A stretch of DNA of 64,000 nt from an uncultured Clostridium sp. (GTDB lineage Bacteria > Bacillota_I > Bacilli_A > RF39 > UBA660), in NCBI GenBank assembly GCA_902493795.1, contig CABUQZ010000008.1, positions 1-64,000 of the forward strand, written 5' to 3'. Numbering within the stretch: position 1 is the first letter of the stretch; every line of letters starts with the position of its first letter. The notes under the pieces are model-generated. The model was not told the DNA's origin. It ran no database searches and saw nothing but the letters and a program-made list of their open reading frames with translations. Below, one piece after another: positions 1-8,596 of the stretch. Both the position numbers and the translations under genes were made by a program.

Positions 1-2
1 CA

Positions 3-404
3 AACCTAAGAGAAAAATGTTATGATGAAGGCATAGAAGAGCTAAGTGAGCTTGAAAGATACTTGATGGTATTAATAGAAACAGATGTAGCTTATGCTAA
101 AAGAGTTGGGAAGGGAATAAGAATTATGGAATATTATATCAAGGAAGCAGAAGAAGTAGTATTAAAAGGTGACTTGTTAAGATCTTATGATAAAGAACTA
201 GCATATGGAGATGAAAGGTTTCGTGAAGGAAAAGAAGAAGGAAAAGAAGAAGGAATAATTGAAGGAGAAAAGAGTGGAAAGATACAAAAAGAGAGAGAAA
301 TTATTAAAACTATGTTAGAAAAAAGATTAACAGATGAAGAGATAATGGAGTATACCAATTGCACTAAAGAACTTTTAGAGAAACTTAAAAAATTAGAAAA
401 ATAG
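3..404 (+). CDS. Rpn-family nuclease/transposase-like protein, C-terminal part (runs off left edge)
   Basis: The reading frame is open from base 3 and enters from outside the window, so the ATG at 63 is internal and only the C-terminal ~133 residues are visible. The visible part is helical and highly charged. It has a run of EGKEEGKEEG-type repeats followed by a short helix-turn-helix-like tail (LTDEEIMEYTNCTKEL). This architecture is typical of the C-terminal region of the Rpn/PD-(D/E)XK recombination-promoting nuclease family (PDDEXK transposase-like proteins), where the E/G/K-rich linker precedes a small 'TGLSKEEI'-like motif. The nuclease core lies outside the window, so activity cannot be judged. 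A hairpin terminator follows at 464-497. The family assignment is from composition and tail motif only. Confidence 0.6.
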   Translation, partial: NLREKCYDEGIEELSELERYLMVLIETDVAYAKRVGKGIRIMEYYIKEAEEVVLKGDLLRSYDKELAYGDERFREGKEEGKEEGIIEGEKSGKIQKEREIIKTMLEKRLTDEEIMEYTNCTKELLEKLKKLEK

Positions 405-463
405 GAAGAATATAACTAAGATATATAGATAACACATATTATCAAATGCGTATAATTATAAAG

Positions 464-497
464 AAAAGTCAAATTTTGAAAAACTTGACTTTTTTTC
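464..497 (+). terminator. Rho-independent terminator after the Rpn-like gene
   Basis: AAGTCAA (466-472) pairs with TTGACTT (485-491), followed directly by a run of T. It separates the Rpn-like gene from the TetR operon. Confidence 0.75.
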
Positions 498-511
498 TGT
501 ACATCATTCTA

Positions 512-545
512 TTGTATCTATACAAAAAATGTATCAAGTGATACA
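512..545 (+). promoter_or_regulatory. Tandem palindromes, probable TetR operator
   Basis: Two related inverted repeats lie 30-64 bases before the TetR start: TTGTAT-CT-ATACAA (512-525) and TGTATC-AAGT-GATACA (530-545). Both contain TGTAT/ATACA half-sites. Position and symmetry fit an autoregulatory operator for the downstream TetR protein. The promoter itself is not clear; TACAAT at 542-547 is a possible -10. Confidence 0.55.
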
Positions 546-575
546 ATATCAGTGAATACAAAAAGGAGGGTAAGG

Positions 576-1145
576 ATGCCAAAAACAACTAAGATAACCA
601 AAGATATGATTTTGGATGCAGCATTTGATATTGTTAGGAAAAATGGTTTTGAAGGTCTAAATAATAGAACGCTTGCGAAAAAGCTTAACTGCTCAATAAG
701 GCCAATATATTATCAGTTTACGAACACTGAACAATTAAAAAGTGAATTGGTAAGAAAAATTGAAAAGTATTTTTATAACTTCTTAATGGCTCACAAAGAT
801 AATGAAATACCAATATATAAACAAATTGGACTAAACTACGTTATGTTTGCAAGAAAAGAAGGTAAACTCTATCAAATTCTATTTATGAGAGAAAGTAGTT
901 TACCAGCAAAAGAGTTTATAACTAAAGATGATGAAGAGCTTAAAGAACTAGCAAAATACATCAATTTAAGTACTAATTTAACTGATGACAACCTAAAAGA
1001 GTTTCATGTAAAAATGTGGATATTCACTCATGGAATAGCAACGATTGTAGCAAATAACACTTGTAACTTAACAGATGACCAAATATCAAAACTATTAACA
1101 TATGGCTTTCAAGGATTTATGTCACAAGAAGATAAAAAAAATTAA
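576..1145 (+). CDS. TetR/AcrR-family transcriptional regulator
   Basis: A 189-residue protein with an N-terminal TetR helix-turn-helix. It has the pattern 'ILDAAFDIVRKNGFEGLNNRTLAKKL' in shortened form: helix 1, then NRTLAKKLNCS, then the recognition helix ending PIYYQF. A divergent ligand-binding region follows. The start is ATG 576, chosen over an in-frame GTG at 552 because AAGGAGG (562-568) lies at ideal spacing. It is the first gene of a run reaching 8538 that encodes envelope-stress-type proteins and ABC exporters, with palindromes just upstream. The inference is a local repressor of that operon; the inducer cannot be read from sequence. Confidence 0.88.
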   Translation: MPKTTKITKDMILDAAFDIVRKNGFEGLNNRTLAKKLNCSIRPIYYQFTNTEQLKSELVRKIEKYFYNFLMAHKDNEIPIYKQIGLNYVMFARKEGKLYQILFMRESSLPAKEFITKDDEELKELAKYINLSTNLTDDNLKEFHVKMWIFTHGIATIVANNTCNLTDDQISKLLTYGFQGFMSQEDKKN

Positions 1146-1203
1146 AAAAATAATAGGTAATATCTTATAAAAAAAATAAATATAAGGTAAAAAAGGAGAA
1201 AAA

Positions 1204-1890
1204 ATGAAAAATTTAAGTAGTGTATTATGGGGAATTGTATTAGTAATTATAGGAGTTATATTAGGACTAAATGCCTTAAATATAACAGATTTAAGAATAT
1301 TTTTTAAAGGATGGTGGACTCTTTTCATCATAGTTCCATGTTTTATTAACTTGCTTACATCTAAAGGTAAAACAGGAAATTTAATTGGATTAATGATAGG
1401 AGTGCTTTTACTATTATCTTGCCAAAATGTTTTAGAATTTAAAGTTGTATGGAAATTAACTCTTCCAATAATCATTGTAATTATAGGACTTTCTTGTATC
1501 TTTAAAAATGTAATTGGAAGTAAAATTAATCAAAAGATAGACGAAATTAATAAGAAAAATAAAAACAAAGAAGGAAATGAATATGCATCAACTTTTTCAG
1601 GACAAAAATTAAACTTTGCTAATGAAAGGTTTGAAGGATGTACATTATCATCAGTATTTGGAGGATTAGATCTTGATTTAAGAAATTCAATAATTAAAGA
1701 AGATGTAGTAATAAACGCTAGTGCTATATTTGGTGGAATTACTATTATTGCTCCTGAAAACGCTAATATCAAAGTAGTATCTAATTCAATTTTTGGTGGA
1801 GTAAGCAATAAAAAAGAAAATCAAGACAAAAATAAAATAACAATTTACGTTCATGCAACATGTTTATTTGGAGGAGTTGATATTAGATGA
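1204..1890 (+). CDS. LiaF-like membrane protein (LiaI/LiaF transmembrane plus C-terminal domain)
   Basis: This 228-residue protein has about four N-terminal hydrophobic helices (residues ~5-25, 35-50, 58-75, 80-100) with the WGIVLVIIGVILG signature of the LiaI/LiaF-like transmembrane region (DUF5668 type). A C-terminal beta domain follows, with recurrent FGG motifs (SVFGGLDLDL, AIFGGITI, SIFGGV, CLFGGVDI), as in the LiaF C-terminal domain. LiaF proteins sense or modulate envelope stress in Bacillota. It is preceded by AAGGAG and overlaps the next gene by four bases (ATGA), implying translational coupling. No LiaR/LiaS two-component pair is in view; the TetR protein may replace it here. Confidence 0.8.
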   Translation: MKNLSSVLWGIVLVIIGVILGLNALNITDLRIFFKGWWTLFIIVPCFINLLTSKGKTGNLIGLMIGVLLLLSCQNVLEFKVVWKLTLPIIIVIIGLSCIFKNVIGSKINQKIDEINKKNKNKEGNEYASTFSGQKLNFANERFEGCTLSSVFGGLDLDLRNSIIKEDVVINASAIFGGITIIAPENANIKVVSNSIFGGVSNKKENQDKNKITIYVHATCLFGGVDIR

Positions 1891-2708
1891 GTGCTGCCCA
1901 AAGAATAATTAAATATGCTGCTATTGGTTTTGCTCTTTCCTTAATCGTTGGAATTTTTGGAGGACTTTACATAGCATTTGGTGTTTTAGGAACAATTTTT
2001 ACAGGTTCTTTTGGTATGGGAGATGGGCTTGATATATCAAAGTATCCAGATTCTTCATACATTTTAAGTGTTAATCTTGGAATATCTCAAGTTGAAATAA
2101 GAAAAGGTGAAGAGTTTAGAGTCGACACTGATAATAAAAATGTCAAAATAAAACAAGATCATAATAAAATTGCAATTACAGAAAAATCTAATAATATCTT
2201 CGATACTGATGATGAGAAAATAATAATTTATGTTCCAGATGAAGAATTTGATGAAATTTATATTGCAAATGGAATAGGTCAGATTAAAATTGAATCACTA
2301 AAATCTAAAAAGTTAACACTTGAATTAGGAACAGGTGAAACTGAAATAAAAGAATTGATAGTAACTAAGAAAACCAAAATAAAAGGTGGAGTTGGTGAAG
2401 TAACTATTAAAAATGCTAATCTAGCTAACGTTGACCTAGAACTAGGAATTGGACAATTTAATATCGAAGGTATCTTTAGTGGAGAAAACGATATAGAGTC
2501 AGGTATTGGAGAGTTAAATATTGAAATTCAAGATAGCAAAGAAAACTACACTATCGAAACAGAAGATGGAATTGGCGAAATTAAAATAGATGGCTATAGT
2601 GTAGGAGACACAAAATTAGGAAAAGGAAAGACAACCCTTGATATAGAAAGTGGTGTAGGAGCAGTAAATATTAGATTTCTAGAAAAAAATGACTCTCATA
2701 AATTTTAA
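1887..2708 (+). CDS. Membrane-anchored DUF4097-like beta-repeat protein
   Basis: A 273-residue protein with an N-terminal transmembrane segment (~residues 10-40, rich in G and F). A long beta-solenoid-like region follows, in which the pattern 'G-[IV]-G-[EQ]-[IFLV]' recurs about every 20-25 residues (GIGQIKIES, GTGETEIKE, GVGEVTIK, GIGQFNIEG, GIGELNIE, GIGEIKID, GVGAVNIR). This is the repeat style of DUF4097/adhesin-like proteins that often accompany LiaF-like and PspC-like envelope proteins. Start and stop are coupled to the LiaF-like gene by a 4-base overlap. Predicted location: extracytoplasmic face of the membrane. Function is inferred only from neighbours (envelope stress). Confidence 0.7.
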   Translation: MSAAQRIIKYAAIGFALSLIVGIFGGLYIAFGVLGTIFTGSFGMGDGLDISKYPDSSYILSVNLGISQVEIRKGEEFRVDTDNKNVKIKQDHNKIAITEKSNNIFDTDDEKIIIYVPDEEFDEIYIANGIGQIKIESLKSKKLTLELGTGETEIKELIVTKKTKIKGGVGEVTIKNANLANVDLELGIGQFNIEGIFSGENDIESGIGELNIEIQDSKENYTIETEDGIGEIKIDGYSVGDTKLGKGKTTLDIESGVGAVNIRFLEKNDSHKF

Positions 2709-2719
2709 AGGAGAAGAAA

Positions 2720-3433
2720 ATGATTGAAATAAAGAATTTTACCAAAATATATAATAATTCAAAAAAAGCAGTAGACAATTTATCTTTTGATGTTCCTGAT
2801 GGAGAAATATTTGCGTTTATTGGACATAATGGAGCAGGGAAGACAACTACATTAAGAGCCATTGTAGGAATTCTTGATTTTGAACAAGGAGACATCTTAA
2901 TCAATGGAAAATCAATAAAAAAAGATCCTATTGCTTGTAAAAAAGAAATCGCGTATATTCCAGATAACCCAGACTTATATGAAAATATGAAAGCACTAAG
3001 ATATATCAATTTTATATGTGATATGTATGATGTAGACAAAGAAACAAGAACTAAAAATATCGAAAAGTATAGCAAAGAATTCGAGCTTGTCGATGTACTA
3101 AATAATGAAATATCGACATTTTCTCATGGTATGAAGCAAGAAGTTGCTTTAATTGCAGCTCTTTGTCATGACCCTAAAATACTAATTATGGATGAACCTT
3201 TTGTAGGGCTTGACCCAAAAGCTGTATTTGATATGAAAAAAATAATGAAGGATATGGCCAAAGAAGGAAAAACGATACTATTTTCAACACACATATTAGA
3301 TGTTGCTGAAAAGTTATGTACAAAAGTTGCAATAATAAAAAATGGTAAACTAGTCTCAAGTGGAAGTATGGCAAGTGTTAAAAAAGATAAATCACTAGAA
3401 GAAGTTTTCTTAGATCTTGAGGAACAAAAATGA
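2720..3433 (+). CDS. ABC transporter ATP-binding protein
   Basis: A 237-residue ABC ATPase. Walker A is GHNGAGKTTT (~34-43), the signature appears as FSHGMKQE (degenerate from LSGGQ), and Walker B is ILIMDEPFVGLD, followed by the switch histidine in STHILD. It resembles the ATPases of ABC-2 type exporters (YtrB/YhcH/EcsA-like). RBS AAGGAGAAG precedes the ATG. It overlaps the next gene (a membrane permease) by four bases, so the two form one transporter. Substrate unknown; LiaF-like and TetR neighbours suggest export or detoxification of an envelope-active compound. Confidence 0.9.
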   Translation: MIEIKNFTKIYNNSKKAVDNLSFDVPDGEIFAFIGHNGAGKTTTLRAIVGILDFEQGDILINGKSIKKDPIACKKEIAYIPDNPDLYENMKALRYINFICDMYDVDKETRTKNIEKYSKEFELVDVLNNEISTFSHGMKQEVALIAALCHDPKILIMDEPFVGLDPKAVFDMKKIMKDMAKEGKTILFSTHILDVAEKLCTKVAIIKNGKLVSSGSMASVKKDKSLEEVFLDLEEQK

Positions 3434-5028
3434 AAAAGTTAATTTCTTTAATAAAAGCTGTTTTTAGTGAAGACATGAATTTGTTTAAATATAAGACTAA
3501 AGCAAATTCAAATTCATTTAAAAAGATTGTTTTTCCATTATTTCTTGCTTGTATAGTGATGTATGCAGTGGGAACTTATTTTTACTTGATTGCTGAACCT
3601 CTTGCTAAGGTAAATCTTACTTATGTAATGTTATCGGTGGTATTACTTTTAGTAACTGCACTAACATTTATCGAAGGAATATACAAAAGTGGGGCAATAT
3701 TGTTCGATGCCAAAGACAATGACTTGTTATTCTCACTTCCAATTAAAAAGAGTCATATTTTATATGTAAGAATATTTAAACTACTTGTTTTTCAGTTTTT
3801 ATATAACTTACTAATATTATTACCAGCTTTCATAATATACATTTATTTTGAGTCACCTGGTGTATTATTCTACCTTATATCGTTTATTTTCTTATTCATA
3901 ATTCCAATAATACCAACAACACTTTCCTGTATTATTGGTTACTTTATTAAACACTTAACATCTAAATTTAAAGCTAAAAAAATAGTCCAATCAGTACTAA
4001 CAGCAATCGTAATGATAATAATCTTTTTCTTATCATTTCAACTAGAAAACATCATGGATAATATAGTAGAGAATGCAACTTCTATAAACGATATCTTAAC
4101 TAAAGTATATTACCCAATAGGAGCATATAACTCATTAATAAACAAATTTGATATTTTAGAATTAATAAAAGTCTTATTATTTAATATAATTCCATTTATC
4201 TTGTTTGTTTATTTAGGGTCAATTTATTACTTCAAAATAATATCTAAAAATAATGAATATGGCCTTATTTCTAGTAAAAAGAAAAAAATAAAGGTAAAAA
4301 GTAAACTATCTTCTTTAATTAGTAAAGAATTATCAAGGTTCTTTTCATCAACAGTCTACATTTTTAATTCTAGCTTTGGAATAATTTTATTTGTAGCAGT
4401 AACCATTATATTATGTATTAAAGGAAATAATATTGGCGAAATGTTTATGATTGAAGGTTCTGATGGATTTGATATATTAGAAAATATTCATCTAGTTTAT
4501 TGTGGTTTAGTAATCTTTGTTGGTTCTATGACATCTATTACTTCATCAAGTATTTCTCTTGAAGGAAAAGGAATAAATATAACAAAGAGTTTACCAGTTA
4601 GTACAAAAACAATATTAAAATCTAAAGTACTAACTAGTTTAATAATAACTCTACCTTTAATTTTAATTGGAGATTTAATATTTATCATAAGATTTAATAT
4701 TGAATTCATCTACATAATTTATATATTATTACTTAGTATTGTAGTACCATCACTTACTGCAATAATAGGTTTACTTGTAAATCTAAAATACCCTAAACTA
4801 GAATTTAGCAATGACACTGAAGTAGTAAAACAAAGTTTAAGTTCTGGGATAAGTGTTTTTATAGGAATGATTATCTTTGTTTTATCAGTTTTAGCTTTAG
4901 TAACATTTCATAATGAAGCAATTATTGCCATACTAATCATGATAGCAGTATTCACGATATTAACAGTAGCACTATGGCAATTACTATGTAATTATGGTAG
5001 TAAATTGTTTTCTAAACTAAATTATTAA
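3430..5028 (+). CDS. ABC transporter permease, large (532 aa)
   Basis: A 532-residue polytopic membrane protein with about 12 hydrophobic segments, for example near residues 35-55, 62-80, 120-140, 145-170, 185-200, 240-265, 310-330, 355-375, 405-430, 430-450, 475-495 and 500-520. It fits the double-length 'putative ABC transporter permease' family paired with EcsA-like ATPases. A cytoplasmic LFDAKDNDLLFSLP motif (~86-99) is characteristic of that family. Translationally coupled to the ATPase (ATGA overlap). It ends 17 bases before a small DUF3781 gene in the same run. Confidence 0.82.
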   Translation: MKKLISLIKAVFSEDMNLFKYKTKANSNSFKKIVFPLFLACIVMYAVGTYFYLIAEPLAKVNLTYVMLSVVLLLVTALTFIEGIYKSGAILFDAKDNDLLFSLPIKKSHILYVRIFKLLVFQFLYNLLILLPAFIIYIYFESPGVLFYLISFIFLFIIPIIPTTLSCIIGYFIKHLTSKFKAKKIVQSVLTAIVMIIIFFLSFQLENIMDNIVENATSINDILTKVYYPIGAYNSLINKFDILELIKVLLFNIIPFILFVYLGSIYYFKIISKNNEYGLISSKKKKIKVKSKLSSLISKELSRFFSSTVYIFNSSFGIILFVAVTIILCIKGNNIGEMFMIEGSDGFDILENIHLVYCGLVIFVGSMTSITSSSISLEGKGINITKSLPVSTKTILKSKVLTSLIITLPLILIGDLIFIIRFNIEFIYIIYILLLSIVVPSLTAIIGLLVNLKYPKLEFSNDTEVVKQSLSSGISVFIGMIIFVLSVLALVTFHNEAIIAILIMIAVFTILTVALWQLLCNYGSKLFSKLNY

Positions 5029-5045
5029 CTAGGAGATTTCATCAA

Positions 5046-5282
5046 ATGAATACTTTAAAAGAAAACCTAGATAAAATACATACAACAAAATTAGGTATTT
5101 CAAGAATTAAAAGAAATCTTAATCTTGAAAGAATTGACGTAGTAGATTATTTAAAAGATAAAATAATGAGTTCTAACAATATATATCAAAAAGGTAAAAA
5201 TTGGTATTGTGAAATAGAAAATATAATTATAACGATCAACAAATACTCTTATACAATAATAACAGCACATAGAAAGGATTAA
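5046..5282 (+). CDS. Small DUF3781-like protein
   Basis: A 78-residue soluble protein with the pattern LDKIHTTKLGISRIKRNL near the N-terminus and a C-terminal NWYCEIENIIITINKYSYTIITAH. It matches the DUF3781 family, whose role is unknown. It sits between two ABC exporter units in one direction with only 1 base to the next gene, so it is probably cotranscribed. RBS AGGAGA lies upstream. Family recognition is from the conserved 'TxxGxxRIxxNL...W...G' pattern, without a search. Confidence 0.7.
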   Translation: MNTLKENLDKIHTTKLGISRIKRNLNLERIDVVDYLKDKIMSSNNIYQKGKNWYCEIENIIITINKYSYTIITAHRKD

Positions 5283-5283
5283 T

Positions 5284-6228
5284 ATGAAAAAAGAAATTGT
5301 AATAGAAGTAAAGAATTTAACTAAAAAATATAAAGAATTAACAGCAGTTAACGATTTATCTTTTGAAGTATATAAAGGAGAAATATTAGGTCTTTTAGGA
5401 CCTAATGGTAGTGGTAAATCAACAACAATTAATTGTATATTATCACTATTAAAATTCCAAAAAGGTTCTATTGAAATATTTGGAAAAGAAATGACTCCTG
5501 AGTCTTACGACATTAAAAAAGATATTGGAGTAATATTTCAAGATGTAGCAGTATTTGAAGAATTAACTGTCTATGATAACCTAGATTACTTTTGTGGGCT
5601 TTACATAAAAGATAAAGAAACAAGAAAAAAATATATTGAAGATGCTATAGAATTAGTAGGGTTAAATGATTTTAAAAAGTTTTATCCTAAACAATTATCT
5701 GGAGGTCTTTTAAGAAGATTAAATATTGCTTGTGGAATAGCTCATAAACCTAAATTAATATTTCTAGATGAACCAACAGTAGCAGTAGATCCTCAAAGTA
5801 GAAATAATATTCTAGATGGAATAAAGAAATTAAGAGAAAATGGAGCTACAATAATATATACAACTCACTACATGGAAGAAGCAGAAATCCTTTGTGACAG
5901 AATCATAATCCTTGATAAAGGAAAAGTGCTAGCAGAAGGAACAGCAGATAAATTAAAAGAATTAGCAAATATAGAAGAAAAAATATCAGTAGAAGTAAAT
6001 AATATCGAAGAAAAAATAATTGAAAAATTAATGGTATTTAAAACAGTTGATGAAGTATCATATAAAGATAATATTTTAGTAGTAAAGTATAAAAAAGGTA
6101 AAAATAATTTAGGAGAATTAATCGACTTCCTAAAAGAAAACAAAATATCATATAATAAAATATTCTCAGAAAGACCAACTTTAAATGATGTATTTCTCGA
6201 ATTAACTGGAAAGGAATTAAGGGACTAA
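5284..6228 (+). CDS. ABC transporter ATP-binding protein (DrrA/NodI-like)
   Basis: A 314-residue ABC ATPase with Walker A GPNGSGKST (~38-46), Q-loop FQDVAVF, signature LSGGLLRRL, Walker B LIFLDEPTVAVDP and TTHYMEEAE. The C-terminal ~80 residues form the extra regulatory/dimerisation domain usual in DrrA-type exporters of drugs or polyketides (DUF4162-like). It is followed by two ABC-2 permeases (overlaps of 1 and 14 bases), which together would make an ABC exporter with a heterodimeric membrane part. This is the second exporter of the TetR operon. Confidence 0.9.
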   Translation: MKKEIVIEVKNLTKKYKELTAVNDLSFEVYKGEILGLLGPNGSGKSTTINCILSLLKFQKGSIEIFGKEMTPESYDIKKDIGVIFQDVAVFEELTVYDNLDYFCGLYIKDKETRKKYIEDAIELVGLNDFKKFYPKQLSGGLLRRLNIACGIAHKPKLIFLDEPTVAVDPQSRNNILDGIKKLRENGATIIYTTHYMEEAEILCDRIIILDKGKVLAEGTADKLKELANIEEKISVEVNNIEEKIIEKLMVFKTVDEVSYKDNILVVKYKKGKNNLGELIDFLKENKISYNKIFSERPTLNDVFLELTGKELRD

Positions 6229-7406
6229 TGTTTTGGCACAATTTTAAATACTCTGTAAAAACTTTACTAGCTAATAAAATGTTGCTTTTTTGGACATTCA
6301 TATTTCCCCTTGTAATGGGAGGACTTTTTAAACTTGCCTTTCAGGATATTGAAAATAACGAAGTATTAAAAGTCTTTAATGTTGGTATCATCGATAGTGA
6401 AGAATATCAAAATAACGATATGTTTAAAACAGCACTTAATGCTCTAAGCAGTGAAAATGAAGATCAATTATTTGAATTAAAATTAGTAAGTGATAGAAAA
6501 AAAGCTGAAAAGCTATTAGAGGAAGATGAAATAGTTGGGTATCTTGCTTTCACTAATGATGACGTTAAACTAACTGTTAAAAAAAGTGGTGTAAATGAAA
6601 CTGTTTTGCGACAGGTAATTGATGAAATAAAAAATAAAAAGAAAACAATTGATATCCTTGTAGAACTTGAAAAAAATAAAAATCTAGCAAGTGGTAACAA
6701 TAGAAGTAATCAAGAAATTTATGCTGAAAAAGCTCTTGAAGTGATGACTGAAACTACAACAATTAAAAATATTTCAAGAAAAAATCTAAGTTATACTATG
6801 ATCGAGTTTTACACCTTGATTGCTATGACATGCTTATATGGTGGAATAATATCTATGTTTATAATAAACTATCGCCTTCCTAATATGTGTGGAGTAGGTA
6901 AAAGAATAGGTACATCTCCAATTAATAAAGGAAAAATGTTATTAGGTAGCTTACTTGCTAGTTTTATAACAGAATTATTTGGAGTCTTACTATTATTCGT
7001 GTTTACAGTCTTTGTCCTAAATGTCGATTATGGAACAAAACTTCCTTTAATAATATTACTAGCTATCGTGGGTTCATTTGCAGGACTTTCTCTAGGAGTT
7101 TTAGTAGCAACATTGTTTAAAACAAATGAAAACTCTAAAATAGGTATTTTAATTGCAGTAACAATGGTCTTTTGCTTCTTATCAGGAATGATGGGAATAA
7201 CGATGAAGTATATAATTGATAAAAATATGCCTATACTTAATATAATTAATCCAGCAAACATGATAACTGATGGATTATATTCGCTTTATTATTACGATAC
7301 TTTAGATAGATATATATTTAATATAAGTAGTTTATTAATATTTTCTTTAATAATGCTTTTATTATCTTATAAAGGATTAAGGAGGCAAAAATATGACAGT
7401 ATTTAA
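6228..7406 (+). CDS. ABC-2 type permease subunit
   Basis: A 392-residue ABC-2 membrane protein. It has an N-terminal transmembrane helix (~18-38) with the LLFWTFIFPLVMG motif, a large extracytoplasmic loop (~45-180) and a cluster of five helices in the C-terminal half (e.g. IAMTCLYGGIISMF, LLASFITELFGVLLLFVF, LSLGVLVATLF, VTMVFCFLSGMMG). This is the YhgE/DrrB-like layout. The start codon shares a base with the ATPase stop. It pairs with the following permease. Confidence 0.85.
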   Translation: MFWHNFKYSVKTLLANKMLLFWTFIFPLVMGGLFKLAFQDIENNEVLKVFNVGIIDSEEYQNNDMFKTALNALSSENEDQLFELKLVSDRKKAEKLLEEDEIVGYLAFTNDDVKLTVKKSGVNETVLRQVIDEIKNKKKTIDILVELEKNKNLASGNNRSNQEIYAEKALEVMTETTTIKNISRKNLSYTMIEFYTLIAMTCLYGGIISMFIINYRLPNMCGVGKRIGTSPINKGKMLLGSLLASFITELFGVLLLFVFTVFVLNVDYGTKLPLIILLAIVGSFAGLSLGVLVATLFKTNENSKIGILIAVTMVFCFLSGMMGITMKYIIDKNMPILNIINPANMITDGLYSLYYYDTLDRYIFNISSLLIFSLIMLLLSYKGLRRQKYDSI

Positions 7407-8538
7407 AACATTTTGGAAAGTAATTAGAAATTACAAAGGAACAATTATACTATATACTGTAATACTTCTAGGAATATCCATTATAAATATGTCTTCAGTA
7501 AGTGAATCAAGCATAAACTTTGAAAATGTTAAACCAGATGTTGTAGTTGTAAATAAGGATACTAAAAACACTATAACTGATAATCTAGTAAAATATATTT
7601 CAGATAACAGTAATGTTAAAGAAATAGATGAAGATAAAATAGATGATGCCTTATTCTATAGAGATGTTAACTATGTAATCTATATTCCAAAAGACTATGG
7701 TAAAAATATTCTTGATAATAAAGAAATAGAATTAGAAATAAAATCGACAAATGATTATAATGCAAGTATTGAAGAACTTTTGATTACAAGATACTTAAAC
7801 CTACAAAAAATATATAACAAAATTACTGATGATGAAAATGAATTAACTAAATTAATAAATGAGAATTTAAATATAAAAACAGAAGTTGAAATAACCTCTA
7901 AACTAGATACTAATTCCTTAGCTTTTGCTTCATCTTACTTTAATTTTTCAAGTTACAGTACAATGGCAATAGTAATATTCATAATCTGTATAGTAATATC
8001 TAGCTTTAATGATAGAAAACTAAAGAAAAGAACAATAATAAGTAGTATGAACTATAAAAGATATAATAGCTACTTACTTCTTGGAAGTTTTGCTTATTCT
8101 TTCATTGTATGGATTTTGTTTTCTATAATATCTTTCTTTATTCTAGGAGATGTTATGTTTTCTTTAAGGGGAATCATTTATTTACTTAATTCACTTGTCT
8201 TTACATTCTGTTCTTTAACAATAGCTTTATTAATAAGTACACTAGTTAATGACAAGAATGCTATAAATGGAATAGTAAACGTTGTAGCACTAGGTTCAGC
8301 GTTTCTTTGTGGAGCATTTGTACCAGCAACGTACTTGCCTGATTTCGTCTTAAAAATAGCACATCTTTTACCATCATATTGGTTTATAAATTCAAATGAT
8401 ACTCTTGCTACTATTGAAAAAGTAAACTTAGAAAGTTTAGAGCCTATTTTTATAAATATGCTTGTCTTAGTTTTATTTGCCATACTATTTACTATAATAA
8501 ATAATATAATAACTAAGAAAAAACAAAAAATATCATAA
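7393..8538 (+). CDS. ABC-2 type permease subunit
   Basis: A 381-residue membrane protein with the same layout as its upstream neighbour: one N-terminal helix (~17-35), an extracytoplasmic domain (~40-180), and five or six C-terminal helices. The LNSLVFTFCSLTIALLISTLV and GAFVPATYLPDFVLKIAHLLP regions are typical ABC-2 permease features. RBS AAGGAGG lies inside the end of the preceding gene, and the genes overlap by 14 bases. It is the last gene of the operon; a strong terminator follows at once. Confidence 0.85.
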   Translation: MTVFKTFWKVIRNYKGTIILYTVILLGISIINMSSVSESSINFENVKPDVVVVNKDTKNTITDNLVKYISDNSNVKEIDEDKIDDALFYRDVNYVIYIPKDYGKNILDNKEIELEIKSTNDYNASIEELLITRYLNLQKIYNKITDDENELTKLINENLNIKTEVEITSKLDTNSLAFASSYFNFSSYSTMAIVIFIICIVISSFNDRKLKKRTIISSMNYKRYNSYLLLGSFAYSFIVWILFSIISFFILGDVMFSLRGIIYLLNSLVFTFCSLTIALLISTLVNDKNAINGIVNVVALGSAFLCGAFVPATYLPDFVLKIAHLLPSYWFINSNDTLATIEKVNLESLEPIFINMLVLVLFAILFTIINNIITKKKQKIS

Positions 8539-8566
8539 CACTTAAGGGAAAACTTAAGTGTTTTTT
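8537..8566 (+). terminator. Rho-independent terminator ending the TetR/ABC operon
   Basis: A perfect 10-bp stem, AACACTTAAG / CTTAAGTGTT with loop GGAAAA, followed by T6. The next gene's extended -10 (TGG-TATAAT, with TATAAT at 8569-8574) starts right after it. Confidence 0.9.
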
Positions 8567-8596
8567 GGTATAATGAAAGTGGAAGTGAAGTTAACT

